DNA from: Sulfurovum sp. | GTDB taxonomy: Bacteria > Campylobacterota > Campylobacteria > Campylobacterales > Sulfurovaceae | Assembly: GCA_024763175.1 (NCBI GenBank) | Contig: JANTGA010000009.1 | Span: 1 to 35,031 of the forward strand | Direction: 5' to 3' | Length of the DNA: 35,031 bases | Part shown: in pieces, positions 1 through 9,364 of the stretch | How positions within the stretch are numbered: position 1 is the first letter of the stretch | How the letters are laid out: every line of letters begins with the position of its first letter | The notes under the pieces: generated by a model | What the model saw: only the letters and a program-made list of their open reading frames with translations | Told to the model about the DNA's origin: nothing | Databases searched by the model: none | Made by a program: the position numbers and the translations under genes

Positions 1-243
1 GTCGGTTTCGCAGATCGGCTCGAAGGGGATGACCGCATCGTTCTCTCTGTCAGACCGGGGATCACGGGACCGGCATCTCTCAAATATAAGGATGAAGAGG
101 ATCTTCTCGCACAGCAGGAAGACCCCGAGCGATACAACAGGGAAGTTATCTGGCCGGACAAAGTAAAAATCAACAAGGAGTATATCAAGCATTGGTCGCT
201 CAAACAAGATATCAACTATATTTTCAAAACGATCTTCGGCTAA
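1..243 (+). CDS. C-terminal part of a bacterial sugar transferase (undecaprenyl-phosphate glycosyl-1-phosphate transferase family), truncated by window start
   Basis: Frame 1 is open from base 1 to TAA at 241-243: ...VLSVRPGITGPASLKYKDEEDLLAQQEDPERYNREVIWPDKVKINKEYIKHWSLKQDINYIFKTIFG; VRPGITG...Y..EV.PDK is typical of this family. Confidence 0.8.
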   Translation, partial: VGFADRLEGDDRIVLSVRPGITGPASLKYKDEEDLLAQQEDPERYNREVIWPDKVKINKEYIKHWSLKQDINYIFKTIFG

Positions 244-246
244 GCG

Positions 247-1347
247 ATGGATAGATTATTTCTCTCACCACCGCATATGAGCGGCAAGGAGCAGGCATAC
301 ATTGCTGAAGTCTTTGCGAGCAATTACATCGCGCCGATCGGGGAGTTTTTGGATCGTTTTGAGTCTCTGATCTGCGAATATACCGGCGTTAGACATGCGC
401 TTGCGCTCTCTTCGGCTACTGCAGGCTTGCATTTGGCGCTTCGTGTACTGGGTATCGGAGAGGGTGACTATGTGCTGGCCTCTACGTTTACCTTTATCGG
501 TTCGGTCGATGCGATACTCTATGAGAGGGCGAAGCCGCTCTTTGTGGACAGTGACGAAAGCTGGAATCTTTCGCCCGCTCTCCTGAGAGAGGCGATCGCG
601 ACAGCACCCCAAAAGCCCAAAGCCTTGATTTTGACGCATCTCTATGGGCAGATGGCCCAAATAGATGAGATTGCATCGATCTGCAAAGCGGAGGGCATCT
701 ACCTCATCGAGGATGCAGCAGAGTCTCTGGGGGCAAGTTTTGGCGGTCAAAAAAGCGGAACATTCGGGGATATCGGCGTCTACTCTTTCAATGGCAATAA
801 AATATTGACAACAAGCGGTGGCGGTATGCTGATCAGCGATCATGCGGACTGGATCAGCAGGGCAAGATTTCTGGCGACACAAGCGAAAGAGCCCTGCATC
901 TACTATGAGCATCGGGAGATAGGGTACAACTATCGCATGAGCAATCTCCTTGCAGCCGTCGGTGTGGCACAGATGGAAGTGTTGGAGGAGAGGGTGATGC
1001 AGAAACGAGCAGTTTTTGACTGGTACCGGGAAGCCCTGCGGGATGTGGATGGGATCACATGGATGCCGGAGATTTCGGGCAGCAGGGGAAATCGCTGGCT
1101 GACGACACTGACTTTTGATGCTATAGATCCGATCAGGATCATCGATGCACTGGAAGCAGAGAATATCGAATGCAGGCCTCTCTGGAAACCGATGCACCTC
1201 CAGCCGCTTTTTGAAGATGCCCTTTCTGTCACAGACGGAACAAGTCAGAGGCTCTTTGAGAAAGGGCTCTGTCTGCCAAGCGGAAGTGCGATGCAAAAAA
1301 AGGATGTAGAGAGAGTATGCGGCATCATCAGAGGCACGATGAGGTAA
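247..1347 (+). CDS. DegT/DnrJ/EryC1/StrS (PglE-like) PLP-dependent sugar aminotransferase
   Basis: 366 aa; starts 3 bp after the sugar transferase stop; contains ALSSATAGLHLALRVLGIGEGDYVLASTFTFIGS, IEDAAESLGASFGGQKSGTFGDIGVYSFNGNKILTTSGGGM. Confidence 0.88.
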   Translation: MDRLFLSPPHMSGKEQAYIAEVFASNYIAPIGEFLDRFESLICEYTGVRHALALSSATAGLHLALRVLGIGEGDYVLASTFTFIGSVDAILYERAKPLFVDSDESWNLSPALLREAIATAPQKPKALILTHLYGQMAQIDEIASICKAEGIYLIEDAAESLGASFGGQKSGTFGDIGVYSFNGNKILTTSGGGMLISDHADWISRARFLATQAKEPCIYYEHREIGYNYRMSNLLAAVGVAQMEVLEERVMQKRAVFDWYREALRDVDGITWMPEISGSRGNRWLTTLTFDAIDPIRIIDALEAENIECRPLWKPMHLQPLFEDALSVTDGTSQRLFEKGLCLPSGSAMQKKDVERVCGIIRGTMR

Positions 1348-1458
1348 AGAGCAGGCTACCATATCATCCAGATCCACTATATCAGAATTTGCAAGAGAGG
1401 ATATGGTATAATATCCGAAGTTATGCAAATAACTATTTAAGCCAAAAGAGGAGAATCG

Positions 1459-1794
1459 ATGATCAAAAAGTTAGTAGCCATTGTGTTGGTATTTGCAACG
1501 AGTGCATTGTTCGGAATGAGTGTAGGAGAGCTTAATAAAGCATCCAAAGAGGATTTGATGCAGATCAAAGGTATCGGTGAAGCGAAAGCAGAGGCGATCA
1601 TCAAGCATCGGAAGAAAAGCCCGTTTAAGTCATTTGCAGATGTAGAAGAGGTCAAAGGCGTAGGGCCGGCATTGGCAGGCAACATTAAAAACGATGTGCA
1701 CCAGAAAGCACCAAGTTCAAAAACCAAAAAGAAAGAGACAAAAAAGTCCAAAAAGAAAGAGACAGCAAAGTCTGAAAAGAAAGAGAAGAAATAG
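1459..1794 (+). CDS. ComEA-like secreted helix-hairpin-helix DNA-binding protein with Lys-rich tail
   Basis: N-terminal signal-like segment; LNKASKEDLMQIKGIGEAKAEAIIKHRKKSPFKSFADVEEVKGVGPALAGNI = HhH; C-terminal KTKKKETKKSKKKETAKSEKKEKK. Confidence 0.85.
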   Translation: MIKKLVAIVLVFATSALFGMSVGELNKASKEDLMQIKGIGEAKAEAIIKHRKKSPFKSFADVEEVKGVGPALAGNIKNDVHQKAPSSKTKKKETKKSKKKETAKSEKKEKK

Positions 1795-1867
1795 TTTTCA
1801 GCAAAGAGGGGACTCTCCTCTCTTGATGTACGCTTCACCCTATCATTAATTTATTTCAAGGTTTAAC

Positions 1868-3265
1868 ATGACAGTTACACGTTTTGCACCCTCTCCAACA
1901 GGATATCTCCATATCGGCGGGCTCCGTACTGCACTCTTTTCCTGGTTGACGGCACGCCATCATCATGGAAGGTTTTTGCTCCGCATCGAAGATACTGATC
2001 TTTCACGCAACTCCCAGGAGGCGCTTAAAGCTATCCTGGAAGCCTTTCAGTGGGTGGGGCTCGACTATGACGGTGATGTGGTCTATCAGTCGCAGCGTTT
2101 TGATCTCTACCGACAATACATTGACAAGCTTCTCAAAGAGGGAAAAGCTTACCGATGCTATATGAGCAGAGAAGAGCTCGATATCCTCAGAGAAGAGCAG
2201 ATGGCGCGAAAAGAGCGTGCCCGCTATGACGGCAGATACCGAGACTTTACCGGCACACCTCCTGCAGGCGTGGAGCCTGTGATCCGTATCAAGGCGCCGC
2301 TGGAGGGAAATATCATCTTTGAGGATGGCGTCAAAGGGGAGATTTGTATCGCTGCAGACGAGGTGGATGACTTTATTATTGCCAGAAGCGATGGGACGCC
2401 GACGTATAACTTTGTAGTGGCGATCGATGATGCGTTAATGGGGCTGACAGAGGTGATCCGTGGTGATGACCATCTTTACAATACTCCCAAGCAGATCGTG
2501 GTCTACAAGGCATTGGGTTTTACGTTGCCAAAGTTTTACCATGTCGCTATGATCAACAATGAGCAGGGAAAAAAGCTCTCCAAAAGAGACGGTGCAACCG
2601 ATGTAATGGCGTATCAAAAGCTTGGATTTCTTCCTGAAGCACTCCTCAATTTTCTGGTGCGCCTGGGATGGAGTCATGGGGATCAGGAGATCTTCTCTAT
2701 CAGTGAGATGATCGAACTCTTTGACCCCAAAGATATCAACAAAAGTGCGTCGAGCTACAACCTTGACAAACTGCTCTGGCTCAATGCGCATTATATTAAA
2801 AATATGCCTAACGACAAGCTGGTGACGACGCTTGCGGATTATGGTGTCTCGATCGAAGGCCATGACAAGCTGGAGATGCTGCTCGATGCCACCAAAGAGC
2901 GGGGCAAGACACTTGTAGAGCTCGCAGCGCAGATCAAATTGGTCCTGGATGCTCCCGAGAACTATGATCCCAAAGCAGCGAAAAAAGCTTTCAAGGGTGA
3001 CGCTTCTGAAATCCTGAGAAGTTTTGCTGAACTGCTGAAAAACTGGGAGGGGGAGTTGCATTTTCCGGCAGAATACCATGCCGTACTCGAAAAGTTTGTA
3101 GAGACCAAAGAGGTTGGATTTGGTAAAATCGCACAACCCCTGAGAGTCAGCCTGCTTGGATCGATGACAGGCTCAGGAGTGGATGAAGTCATGGCGATTA
3201 TCGGCGTAGAAGAAACGGTCCATCGGATCGATCAGGCAGTCTTCTTTATCGAGAAAGGGAAATAG
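1868..3265 (+). CDS. gltX: Glutamyl-tRNA synthetase
   Basis: 465 aa; FAPSPTGYLHIGGLRTALFSWL class I HIGH-type motif and KLSKRDGA KMSKS-type motif. Confidence 0.95.
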   Translation: MTVTRFAPSPTGYLHIGGLRTALFSWLTARHHHGRFLLRIEDTDLSRNSQEALKAILEAFQWVGLDYDGDVVYQSQRFDLYRQYIDKLLKEGKAYRCYMSREELDILREEQMARKERARYDGRYRDFTGTPPAGVEPVIRIKAPLEGNIIFEDGVKGEICIAADEVDDFIIARSDGTPTYNFVVAIDDALMGLTEVIRGDDHLYNTPKQIVVYKALGFTLPKFYHVAMINNEQGKKLSKRDGATDVMAYQKLGFLPEALLNFLVRLGWSHGDQEIFSISEMIELFDPKDINKSASSYNLDKLLWLNAHYIKNMPNDKLVTTLADYGVSIEGHDKLEMLLDATKERGKTLVELAAQIKLVLDAPENYDPKAAKKAFKGDASEILRSFAELLKNWEGELHFPAEYHAVLEKFVETKEVGFGKIAQPLRVSLLGSMTGSGVDEVMAIIGVEETVHRIDQAVFFIEKGK

Positions 3266-3274
3266 TCTCCCCCT

Positions 3275-4615
3275 CTATCCCCTGTAGTTCTCTAGATATT
3301 TCGTATCGAAATGATTGGATCTGAAATCCTGATTTCGCATCATTTGACGGTGAAAGTCGATCGTTGTTTTGACTCCGGATACTTCAAACTCATCCAGTGC
3401 CCTCTGCATTTTTGCGATGGCTTTTTCCCGTGTGGGTGCCCAGACGATCAGCTTTCCTATCAATGAATCATAGTATTGGGGGATGGTATAGTTGGCATAG
3501 GCATGCGTGTCGATGCGTACATCCTTGCCGCCCGGCGCGATCCAGGTTTTGATCGTTCCCGGCGAGGGAAGGAAGCTGACGGGGTCTTCTGCTGTGATGC
3601 GGCATTCGATCGCATGCCCCTCAAGCTTAATCTTCTTTTGCTGAGGCAGCGTGTCTCCTTCGGCTACCCGAATCATCCATTCGACGATATCCATTCCACT
3701 AACCTCTTCGCTGACACAGTGCTCTACCTGAAGACGTGTGTTCATCTCCATAAAATAGTAGTTTTTGTCCTTGTCGACGAGAAATTCAAAGGTCCCCGCA
3801 TTTTGATATCCGATATGCCTGGTTGCACGAACGGCTGCCCGATGCAGTGCCTCTCTCTGTTCGTCGTCGAGAAGGATGGCCGGAGACTCTTCGATCAGTT
3901 TCTGGTGCCTTCGCTGCATCGAACAGTCTCTCTCGCCAATATGAAGGGCATTTCCGTGACTATCCCCCATGATCTGCACTTCGACATGGCGGGGGTTGAG
4001 GATAAACTTTTCCATATAGAGTGTTCCGTCGCCAAAAGCGGTGAGGGATTCTGACTCGCAGGCAAGAAAGGCATTTTCGACGTAGCTCTCTTCTTCGATG
4101 ACGCGCATACCGCGCCCCCCTCCGCCAGACGAAGCTTTGAGTATGACAGGGTAGCCTAATTTGTTAGCCAGCTTCTTTGCCTCTTTGACTGTTTTGACTG
4201 GACCATCACTGCCTGGTACCGTGGGGACACCGGCTTCTGCCATAACCTGCTTGGCTTTGGATTTGTCGCTCATCATCTGCATGACTTTGACATCGGGCCC
4301 GATGAAGGTGATGTTGTGGTACTGACAAATCTCTACAAAGTTTTGATTTTCACTCAGGAAGCCATATCCGGGGAAGATGGCGTCACATCCGGAGACTTCT
4401 GCTGCAGTAATAATTGCGGGGATATTGAGGTACGAGTCTGCACTTTTTTCACTCCCGATACAGATCGCTGCATCTGCAACACGCAGGTAGTGTGCATCTC
4501 GATCCCCTGTTGAGTAGACGGCAACAGCCTCTTTGCCCATCTCTTTGATGGTGCGGATTGCCCGGAGTGCGATTTCGCCCCGGTTGGCAATCAGTATTCT
4601 CTTGATCTTTGCCAT
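3275..4615 (-). CDS. accC: Acetyl-CoA carboxylase biotin carboxylase subunit
   Basis: 446 aa; KRILIANRGEIALRAIRTIKEMG, LKASSGGGGRGMRV, EMNTRLQVEHCVSE. Confidence 0.96.
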   Translation of the reverse strand: MAKIKRILIANRGEIALRAIRTIKEMGKEAVAVYSTGDRDAHYLRVADAAICIGSEKSADSYLNIPAIITAAEVSGCDAIFPGYGFLSENQNFVEICQYHNITFIGPDVKVMQMMSDKSKAKQVMAEAGVPTVPGSDGPVKTVKEAKKLANKLGYPVILKASSGGGGRGMRVIEEESYVENAFLACESESLTAFGDGTLYMEKFILNPRHVEVQIMGDSHGNALHIGERDCSMQRRHQKLIEESPAILLDDEQREALHRAAVRATRHIGYQNAGTFEFLVDKDKNYYFMEMNTRLQVEHCVSEEVSGMDIVEWMIRVAEGDTLPQQKKIKLEGHAIECRITAEDPVSFLPSPGTIKTWIAPGGKDVRIDTHAYANYTIPQYYDSLIGKLIVWAPTREKAIAKMQRALDEFEVSGVKTTIDFHRQMMRNQDFRSNHFDTKYLENYRG

Positions 4616-4618
4616 TGC

Positions 4619-5077
4619 CTATATCCTTTTGACGACAAAGAGAGGTTCGCCGTACTCGACTGCTTTGCCATCTTTGGCGAGGACATCCAATATTTGGCAG
4701 TCATACTCAGCCTCAAGCTCATTCATGATTTTCATCGCTTCAAGAATGCAGAGCACATCTCCTCTTTTGACTCTCTCTCCTGCTTTGACAAAAGCTGGAG
4801 AATCAGGTGATGGAGAAGCGTAAAATGTCCCTACCATTGGCGAAGTGATCGTCTCTTCCAAAATTTTATTATCACTCTCTGTGGCCACTTGCTTTGCGGC
4901 AGATTCTGTATGTGTCGGAACAGGCGCAGGCGCAACAGCTTCGGGTGCCTGCATAACAACAGCAGTCTCAGTGCCTCTCTCTATCTCAATTTCAAAATCC
5001 TTTCTTTTGATGTGCACTTTGTTCAGGGCACTCTCTCCAAATAGTTGTATTAATTCTTTTATTTCTGCATGTTTCAT
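4619..5077 (-). CDS. accB: Acetyl-CoA carboxylase biotin carboxyl carrier protein
   Basis: 152 aa; SPMVGTFYASPSPDSPAFVKAGERVKRGDVLCILEAMKIMNELEA biotinyl-Lys motif; immediately upstream of accC. Confidence 0.95.
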   Translation of the reverse strand: MKHAEIKELIQLFGESALNKVHIKRKDFEIEIERGTETAVVMQAPEAVAPAPVPTHTESAAKQVATESDNKILEETITSPMVGTFYASPSPDSPAFVKAGERVKRGDVLCILEAMKIMNELEAEYDCQILDVLAKDGKAVEYGEPLFVVKRI

Positions 5078-5141
5078 TCTCTACTCCTCTATCAATAATT
5101 AATACGATATAATACCACATTTGGGCAAAAGGAGTGAAGCA

Positions 5142-5717
5142 GTGGGACTGAAATCAGATAAATGGATACGGGAAAAATCGATCAACGAGGCTATGATCAG
5201 TCCGTTTTGTGAAGGATTGGTGGGAGAAGGGGTAGTAAGCTATGGGTTGAGCAGTTATGGATACGATATCCGTGTCAGCAATGAGTTCAAAATCTTTACC
5301 AATGTCAACTCAACGGTCATCGATCCCAAGGATTTTGAGCCTGCCAATGTGGTCGATTTCACCGGGGATGTCTGTATCGTGCCGCCCAACTCCTTCGCGC
5401 TTGCAAGAACGATCGAATACTTCAAAATGCCTCGTGATACATTGGCTGTCTGTCTGGGAAAAAGCACGTATGCCCGCTGTGGGATTATTGTTAATGTGAC
5501 ACCATTTGAACCGGGCTTTGAAGGGCATATTACGATAGAGATCTCCAATACGACGCCGCTCCCTGCCAAAATCTATGCCAACGAAGGCATCGCACAGGTG
5601 CTTTTCTTCCAAGGGGATGAACAGTGCGAGACGACCTACAGTGATCGCAAAGGAAAATATCAGAGTCAGACAGGCATTACGTTGCCGCGCATCCTAAAGC
5701 ACGCCAAAAAGCTTTAG
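5142..5717 (+). CDS. dcd: dCTP deaminase (GTG start preferred over the TTG at 5121)
   Basis: [22 protein letters not shown]...[20 protein letters not shown]...[59 protein letters not shown] ribosome-binding-like motif before GTG at 5142. Confidence 0.92.
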   Translation: MGLKSDKWIREKSINEAMISPFCEGLVGEGVVSYGLSSYGYDIRVSNEFKIFTNVNSTVIDPKDFEPANVVDFTGDVCIVPPNSFALARTIEYFKMPRDTLAVCLGKSTYARCGIIVNVTPFEPGFEGHITIEISNTTPLPAKIYANEGIAQVLFFQGDEQCETTYSDRKGKYQSQTGITLPRILKHAKKL

Positions 5718-5723
5718 CATACC

Positions 5724-6410
5724 CTACCGCTTCCGGCTCATTTTCAAAAACTGCTGCAGGGATTTTTTCGCCCGGTGATCCATATGATAGTGGATATGAT
5801 CGAGATACCATCGCAGTGCGGCGGGATCGATGCCTCTCTTCTTTGCCTCTTTTTTCAGGATCGTCTGTGGAATTTTGATCTGTTGTTTTCTGAAGCTGGA
5901 GGCCAATGCCTCGATCTTTTTTCCATATCCATTGTAGCAGAGTCTCGCAAAGACAAAGGGGAGGCCGGTTTTTTCTTTCCATTGTTGCGCGAGATCGATC
6001 CCCTCCGCACCTGAAAGATAGTCGCGCAGTGCTTTGTCGCCGATCATCACCCTTCCGTGAAGCCCCAGGAGACTTGCAAGCTGATTGGACGTGGCAGATT
6101 CGAGATCGGCTTCATCTTCTCCGGGCATTACAAAGACACTGTAGACCGGCCCGTCGGCGATGATACCCAGATCCGTACAGCGGCATCGGCCGGAGGCGAT
6201 ACTGGAGATGAAGGCGGCATTGACACGACGATTTCTGAAGGCACGGTTGATATTGCTGGGGATGTCTCTTCTGTGCCGGATCGACTGTTGGATCTGCGAA
6301 TGGGGCAATGCACGCTTCAAAAAAATCTGAAAGGGAAGGAGATTGAGATAACGGATAGAGCCAAAGATCACACGATGCCTTTTTAGCAAAATTATAGCAG
6401 AAGTAAGCAT
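5724..6410 (-). CDS. mqnA: MqnA-like chorismate dehydratase (futalosine menaquinone pathway); true start may be the GTG near 6371
   Basis: GSIRYLNLLPFQIFLKR start region, ...NAAFISSIAS...IADGPVYSVFV...IGDKALRDYL...LPFVFARLCYNG. Confidence 0.75.
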   Translation of the reverse strand: MLTSAIILLKRHRVIFGSIRYLNLLPFQIFLKRALPHSQIQQSIRHRRDIPSNINRAFRNRRVNAAFISSIASGRCRCTDLGIIADGPVYSVFVMPGEDEADLESATSNQLASLLGLHGRVMIGDKALRDYLSGAEGIDLAQQWKEKTGLPFVFARLCYNGYGKKIEALASSFRKQQIKIPQTILKKEAKKRGIDPAALRWYLDHIHYHMDHRAKKSLQQFLKMSRKR

Positions 6411-6473
6411 GATTATAGAGAAGAACTTTTATAATCAGCCTGAATATTTATAAACCATGACAAAAGAGAAGAG

Positions 6474-6695
6474 ATGATCAGAGTGGAATTTTTGGGTCCG
6501 ATCGGAAAAGGACCCGTGGAAGTCAAGGCAAATACATTGGCGGAGCTTTCTGAACGCCTCAAAGAGGACAAAGCCCTCGCTGACTGGCTTCCCAAATGTG
6601 CCGTAGCCCTGAATGATGCGATGGTGAGTGATCTGCAAACTCACTTGAAAACAGGTGACAGAGTGACGATCCTGCCTCCTGTGTGCGGAGGGTAG
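6474..6695 (+). CDS. moaD: Molybdopterin synthase small subunit (MoaD / ThiS family)
   Basis: 73 aa ubiquitin-like protein ending ...VTILPPVCGG (GG C-terminus), followed directly by moaE. Confidence 0.88.
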   Translation: MIRVEFLGPIGKGPVEVKANTLAELSERLKEDKALADWLPKCAVALNDAMVSDLQTHLKTGDRVTILPPVCGG

Positions 6696-7133
6696 GTGAT
6701 GGAGCTCTATCAGGGGCCGCTGGATGCCAAAGAGATCTTTGGCCGATGGCTGGATGAGCAGTCTGGCTCCAACTATGGTGCCTATATTCCTTTCATCGGA
6801 ATCATACGGGAAGAGGGCAGTATCGAGGCATTGAGTTTTGATATTTATGAGCCGATACTTCAGTCATGGTTTGATGCCTGGCAGGAGCGGGCAGCCAGAG
6901 AGGGCGCGATCGTCAAGATGGCACATGCGATGGGAGATGTCCCCATCCATACCTCATCCTATGTCTCGGCCGTCTTTTCTCCCCGACGACGGGTAGCGCT
7001 GGAGCTGATCGATGCGTTTGTCGAGGATTTCAAGGCCAATGCACCGATCTGGAAATATGACGTGATCAATGGCGAGAGGATCTACGCTGCTGATCGCAGT
7101 ACGCCGATGGATGGCGCAGGTTTGCTGGCGTGA
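6696..7133 (+). CDS. moaE: Molybdopterin synthase catalytic subunit
   Basis: 145 aa; GAYIPFIGIIREE...LSFDIYEPIL...MAHAMGDVPIHTSSYVSAVFSPRRRVALELIDAFVEDFKANAPIWKYDVI.GERIY. Confidence 0.85.
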   Translation: MMELYQGPLDAKEIFGRWLDEQSGSNYGAYIPFIGIIREEGSIEALSFDIYEPILQSWFDAWQERAAREGAIVKMAHAMGDVPIHTSSYVSAVFSPRRRVALELIDAFVEDFKANAPIWKYDVINGERIYAADRSTPMDGAGLLA

Positions 7134-7189
7134 CAAGTCTCCCAAACAATGCCTTATAGCATACCCTATGAACACTAAAGGAACTTTCT

Positions 7190-8389
7190 ATGATTCATTT
7201 TGATGAATCGATCGCACTGCTGAAGCAGATCGAGGTCGAATGCTACAAAACAAAAAAACTTTATCTTTGCGATGCACTGGGCTATGTTCTGGCGGAAGAT
7301 ATCGTCGCAGATCACAACTCTCCGGCGTATCCGACTTCTGCGATGGATGGCTATGCGATTCGCTTCGAGGACCAAAAACGCGGTGCGCTGAAGCTCTCCA
7401 GTATCAATCCGGCAGGTTCTGGCCTGATAGACACAGTGAAGAGAGGAGAGTGCATCAAGACTTTTACCGGTTCTTTGATGCCAGAGGGGAGTGATACGCT
7501 GATCCCTATCGAAAATGTAACGGTAGAGGGTGATACGGTTATTATTAACGAGGAGGTTCCTCATGGCTTTTCTGTCCGTTCGGTCGGTGAGAATTATGCC
7601 AAAGACGAACGCCTGATCGCGAAAGGTACCAAGGTTGATATTGCTCAGATCGGCGTAATGGCCAGTCTCAATATCGTGGCCCCTTTGGTCTTCGAGAAGC
7701 CAACCGTCTCCATCCTCTCGACAGGGAGCGAACTCCTGGAGCTGGGTCAGCCTCAGAGTAATGAGGCGCAGATCCGAAGCTCCAACAACTACATTCTCGA
7801 AGCGATTGTCAAAAAGTATGATGGTATTCCGATGCAGCTTGGCTGTATGAAAGATGACAAGGCGAGCATTATGGCTGCTGTTTCTGCTGCGATGGAGCAG
7901 AGTGATATTCTCGTGACGACCGGCGGCGTCAGCGTCGGTGATTTTGACTTTGTCAAGGATGTGATTCGTGAATTGGGTTGCGAAGTGATCTTCAAGGGTG
8001 TTCGTATCAAACCGGGACAGCATATCATGGTGGCAAGAAAGGGTGATAAATTTATCATCGGGCTCCCGGGCTTTGCCTACTCCTCTACTGTGACGGCACT
8101 GCTCTATGTCGTACCCATGATCGCCAAACTCCAGCAGGGGAAATGTCCGCTTCGTCAAGTCAAAGCTACACTCAAAGAGCCTTTTGTCAAGCGAGCCAGA
8201 AAAGCGGAATTTACTGCGTGCAACCTCTCTCTGGAAGAGGGGGAGTATGTCGTTGACTTCGAGACAAAAAAAGTAGGCACCAGTGCCATCCTGACCAATA
8301 TGCTGGGGGATGTTGCATTGCTTGTCACTTCAGAAGAGGATGGCAACAAAGAAGCAGGGGAGAAAGTCACTGTCTTGCTGTTGAACTGA
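7190..8389 (+). CDS. moeA: Molybdopterin molybdenumtransferase
   Basis: 399 aa; SAMDGYAIRF, FTGSLMPEGSDTLIPIENV, STGSEL, TTGGVSVGDFDFVKDV, PGQHIMVARKGDKFIIGLPGFAYSS. Confidence 0.93.
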   Translation: MIHFDESIALLKQIEVECYKTKKLYLCDALGYVLAEDIVADHNSPAYPTSAMDGYAIRFEDQKRGALKLSSINPAGSGLIDTVKRGECIKTFTGSLMPEGSDTLIPIENVTVEGDTVIINEEVPHGFSVRSVGENYAKDERLIAKGTKVDIAQIGVMASLNIVAPLVFEKPTVSILSTGSELLELGQPQSNEAQIRSSNNYILEAIVKKYDGIPMQLGCMKDDKASIMAAVSAAMEQSDILVTTGGVSVGDFDFVKDVIRELGCEVIFKGVRIKPGQHIMVARKGDKFIIGLPGFAYSSTVTALLYVVPMIAKLQQGKCPLRQVKATLKEPFVKRARKAEFTACNLSLEEGEYVVDFETKKVGTSAILTNMLGDVALLVTSEEDGNKEAGEKVTVLLLN

Positions 8390-8411
8390 TCTGTGACTCC
8401 ACTCTGCACTA

Positions 8412-8525
8412 CTATACCACTCTCAATTTTCCAACAAGTCTGAGGTAGAGCGCCAGTTCTGCCATCGTTTTGCATCCCGCATTGATTGCCTCTTTGAGCA
8501 ACTTACCATTTTTTTTGAAATCCAT
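8412..8525 (-). CDS. Putative 37-aa small protein divergent from the S24 repressor: MDFKKNGKLLKEAINAGCKTMAELALYLRLVGKLRVV
   Basis: Not in supplied ORF track (below length cutoff). ATG preceded by AAAGGAGTCAAA, near-identical to the AAAGGAGTCAAAG before the divergent gene at 8655; amphipathic helical sequence. Confidence 0.55.
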   Translation of the reverse strand: MDFKKNGKLLKEAINAGCKTMAELALYLRLVGKLRVV

Positions 8526-8654
8526 TTTGACTCCTTTATGTAAAAATATTTCAAATGATATACAAAAAATGACTATATTTTTTAAATAAATTTCAATATG
8601 TCATATAATAAAGAATAAAAGTGCTATACTTTGGAAATATCAAAGGAGTCAAAG

Positions 8655-9314
8655 ATGGTTGAGTTTAGCGAAATTATAGAAAAATTGAAAGATGTGATCT
8701 CCTCCAAGAAGATAGGGGGGAAGGTTTTTGACAAAGATGTTGCGATGGAGTTGGGTATTCCTCAGACCTCTTTTGCCACGATGAAAAAACGTGACTCGAT
8801 TCCCTATAAAGAGTTGATGCAGTTTTGCGCGAGAAAAAAACTGAGTATCAATTGGCTCTTTTTCGATCAGCCCGTAGAGATGCTGATCGATGAGACCAAT
8901 AAATTTTTTCAGATCCGTTATTTTGCAGATCTTCGGGCCAGCGCAGGAGGTGGAGCCAACGTATTTGATGCAGATGAAAATTATGAGATGATCACCATCG
9001 ATGAAAAGATTGTTCACAATATGACAGGAGTCGACAGTAAGCGTCTTGAGGCGATTAATGTCAACGGAGAGTCTATGGAGCCTACGCTGCAGGATGGATC
9101 GATTATTTTTGTCGATAGGGATCAGACTGACATCAACAGGGGCGGCATCTTTATTGCATCGACGACGGGGGGGCTTTTTGTCAAGCGTATCCGTCAGCGG
9201 GCAGATGGGATGGTAGAGCTGATTTCGGACAATAGAACCTATTCGCCCGAAGTTCTGTCTCCGGATGAAGTGATGATCGTGGGAAAAGTAGTGGGAAATA
9301 TTGAAGGTTTGTGA
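8655..9314 (+). CDS. S24/LexA-CI-like transcriptional repressor with N-terminal CI-type HTH and serine peptidase domain
   Basis: Start placed at ATG 8655 with RBS AAAGGAG; catalytic Ser in INVNGESMEPTLQDG, Lys in GGLFVKRIRQ, Ala-Gly candidate cleavage site in LRASAGGGANVF. Confidence 0.88.
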   Translation: MVEFSEIIEKLKDVISSKKIGGKVFDKDVAMELGIPQTSFATMKKRDSIPYKELMQFCARKKLSINWLFFDQPVEMLIDETNKFFQIRYFADLRASAGGGANVFDADENYEMITIDEKIVHNMTGVDSKRLEAINVNGESMEPTLQDGSIIFVDRDQTDINRGGIFIASTTGGLFVKRIRQRADGMVELISDNRTYSPEVLSPDEVMIVGKVVGNIEGL

Positions 9315-9364
9315 ATTGCGCGAATCACAGGGAGGCTGATCAGGACGGCATCCTGGGAGTTCCT

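Noticed and set aside
265-1428. 387-aa minus-strand ORF opposite the aminotransferase
   Set aside because: Antisense to a clear PLP aminotransferase; translation has no recognisable domain and is Cys/His/Arg-rich as expected for shadow ORFs.
1868-3265. gltX considered as an unusual duplicated GluRS
   Set aside because: Two GluRS paralogues are known in epsilonproteobacteria, and this window alone shows only one ordinary-looking copy.
7175-8158. 327-aa minus-strand ORF opposite moeA
   Set aside because: Shadow ORF of a well-recognised MoeA coding frame.
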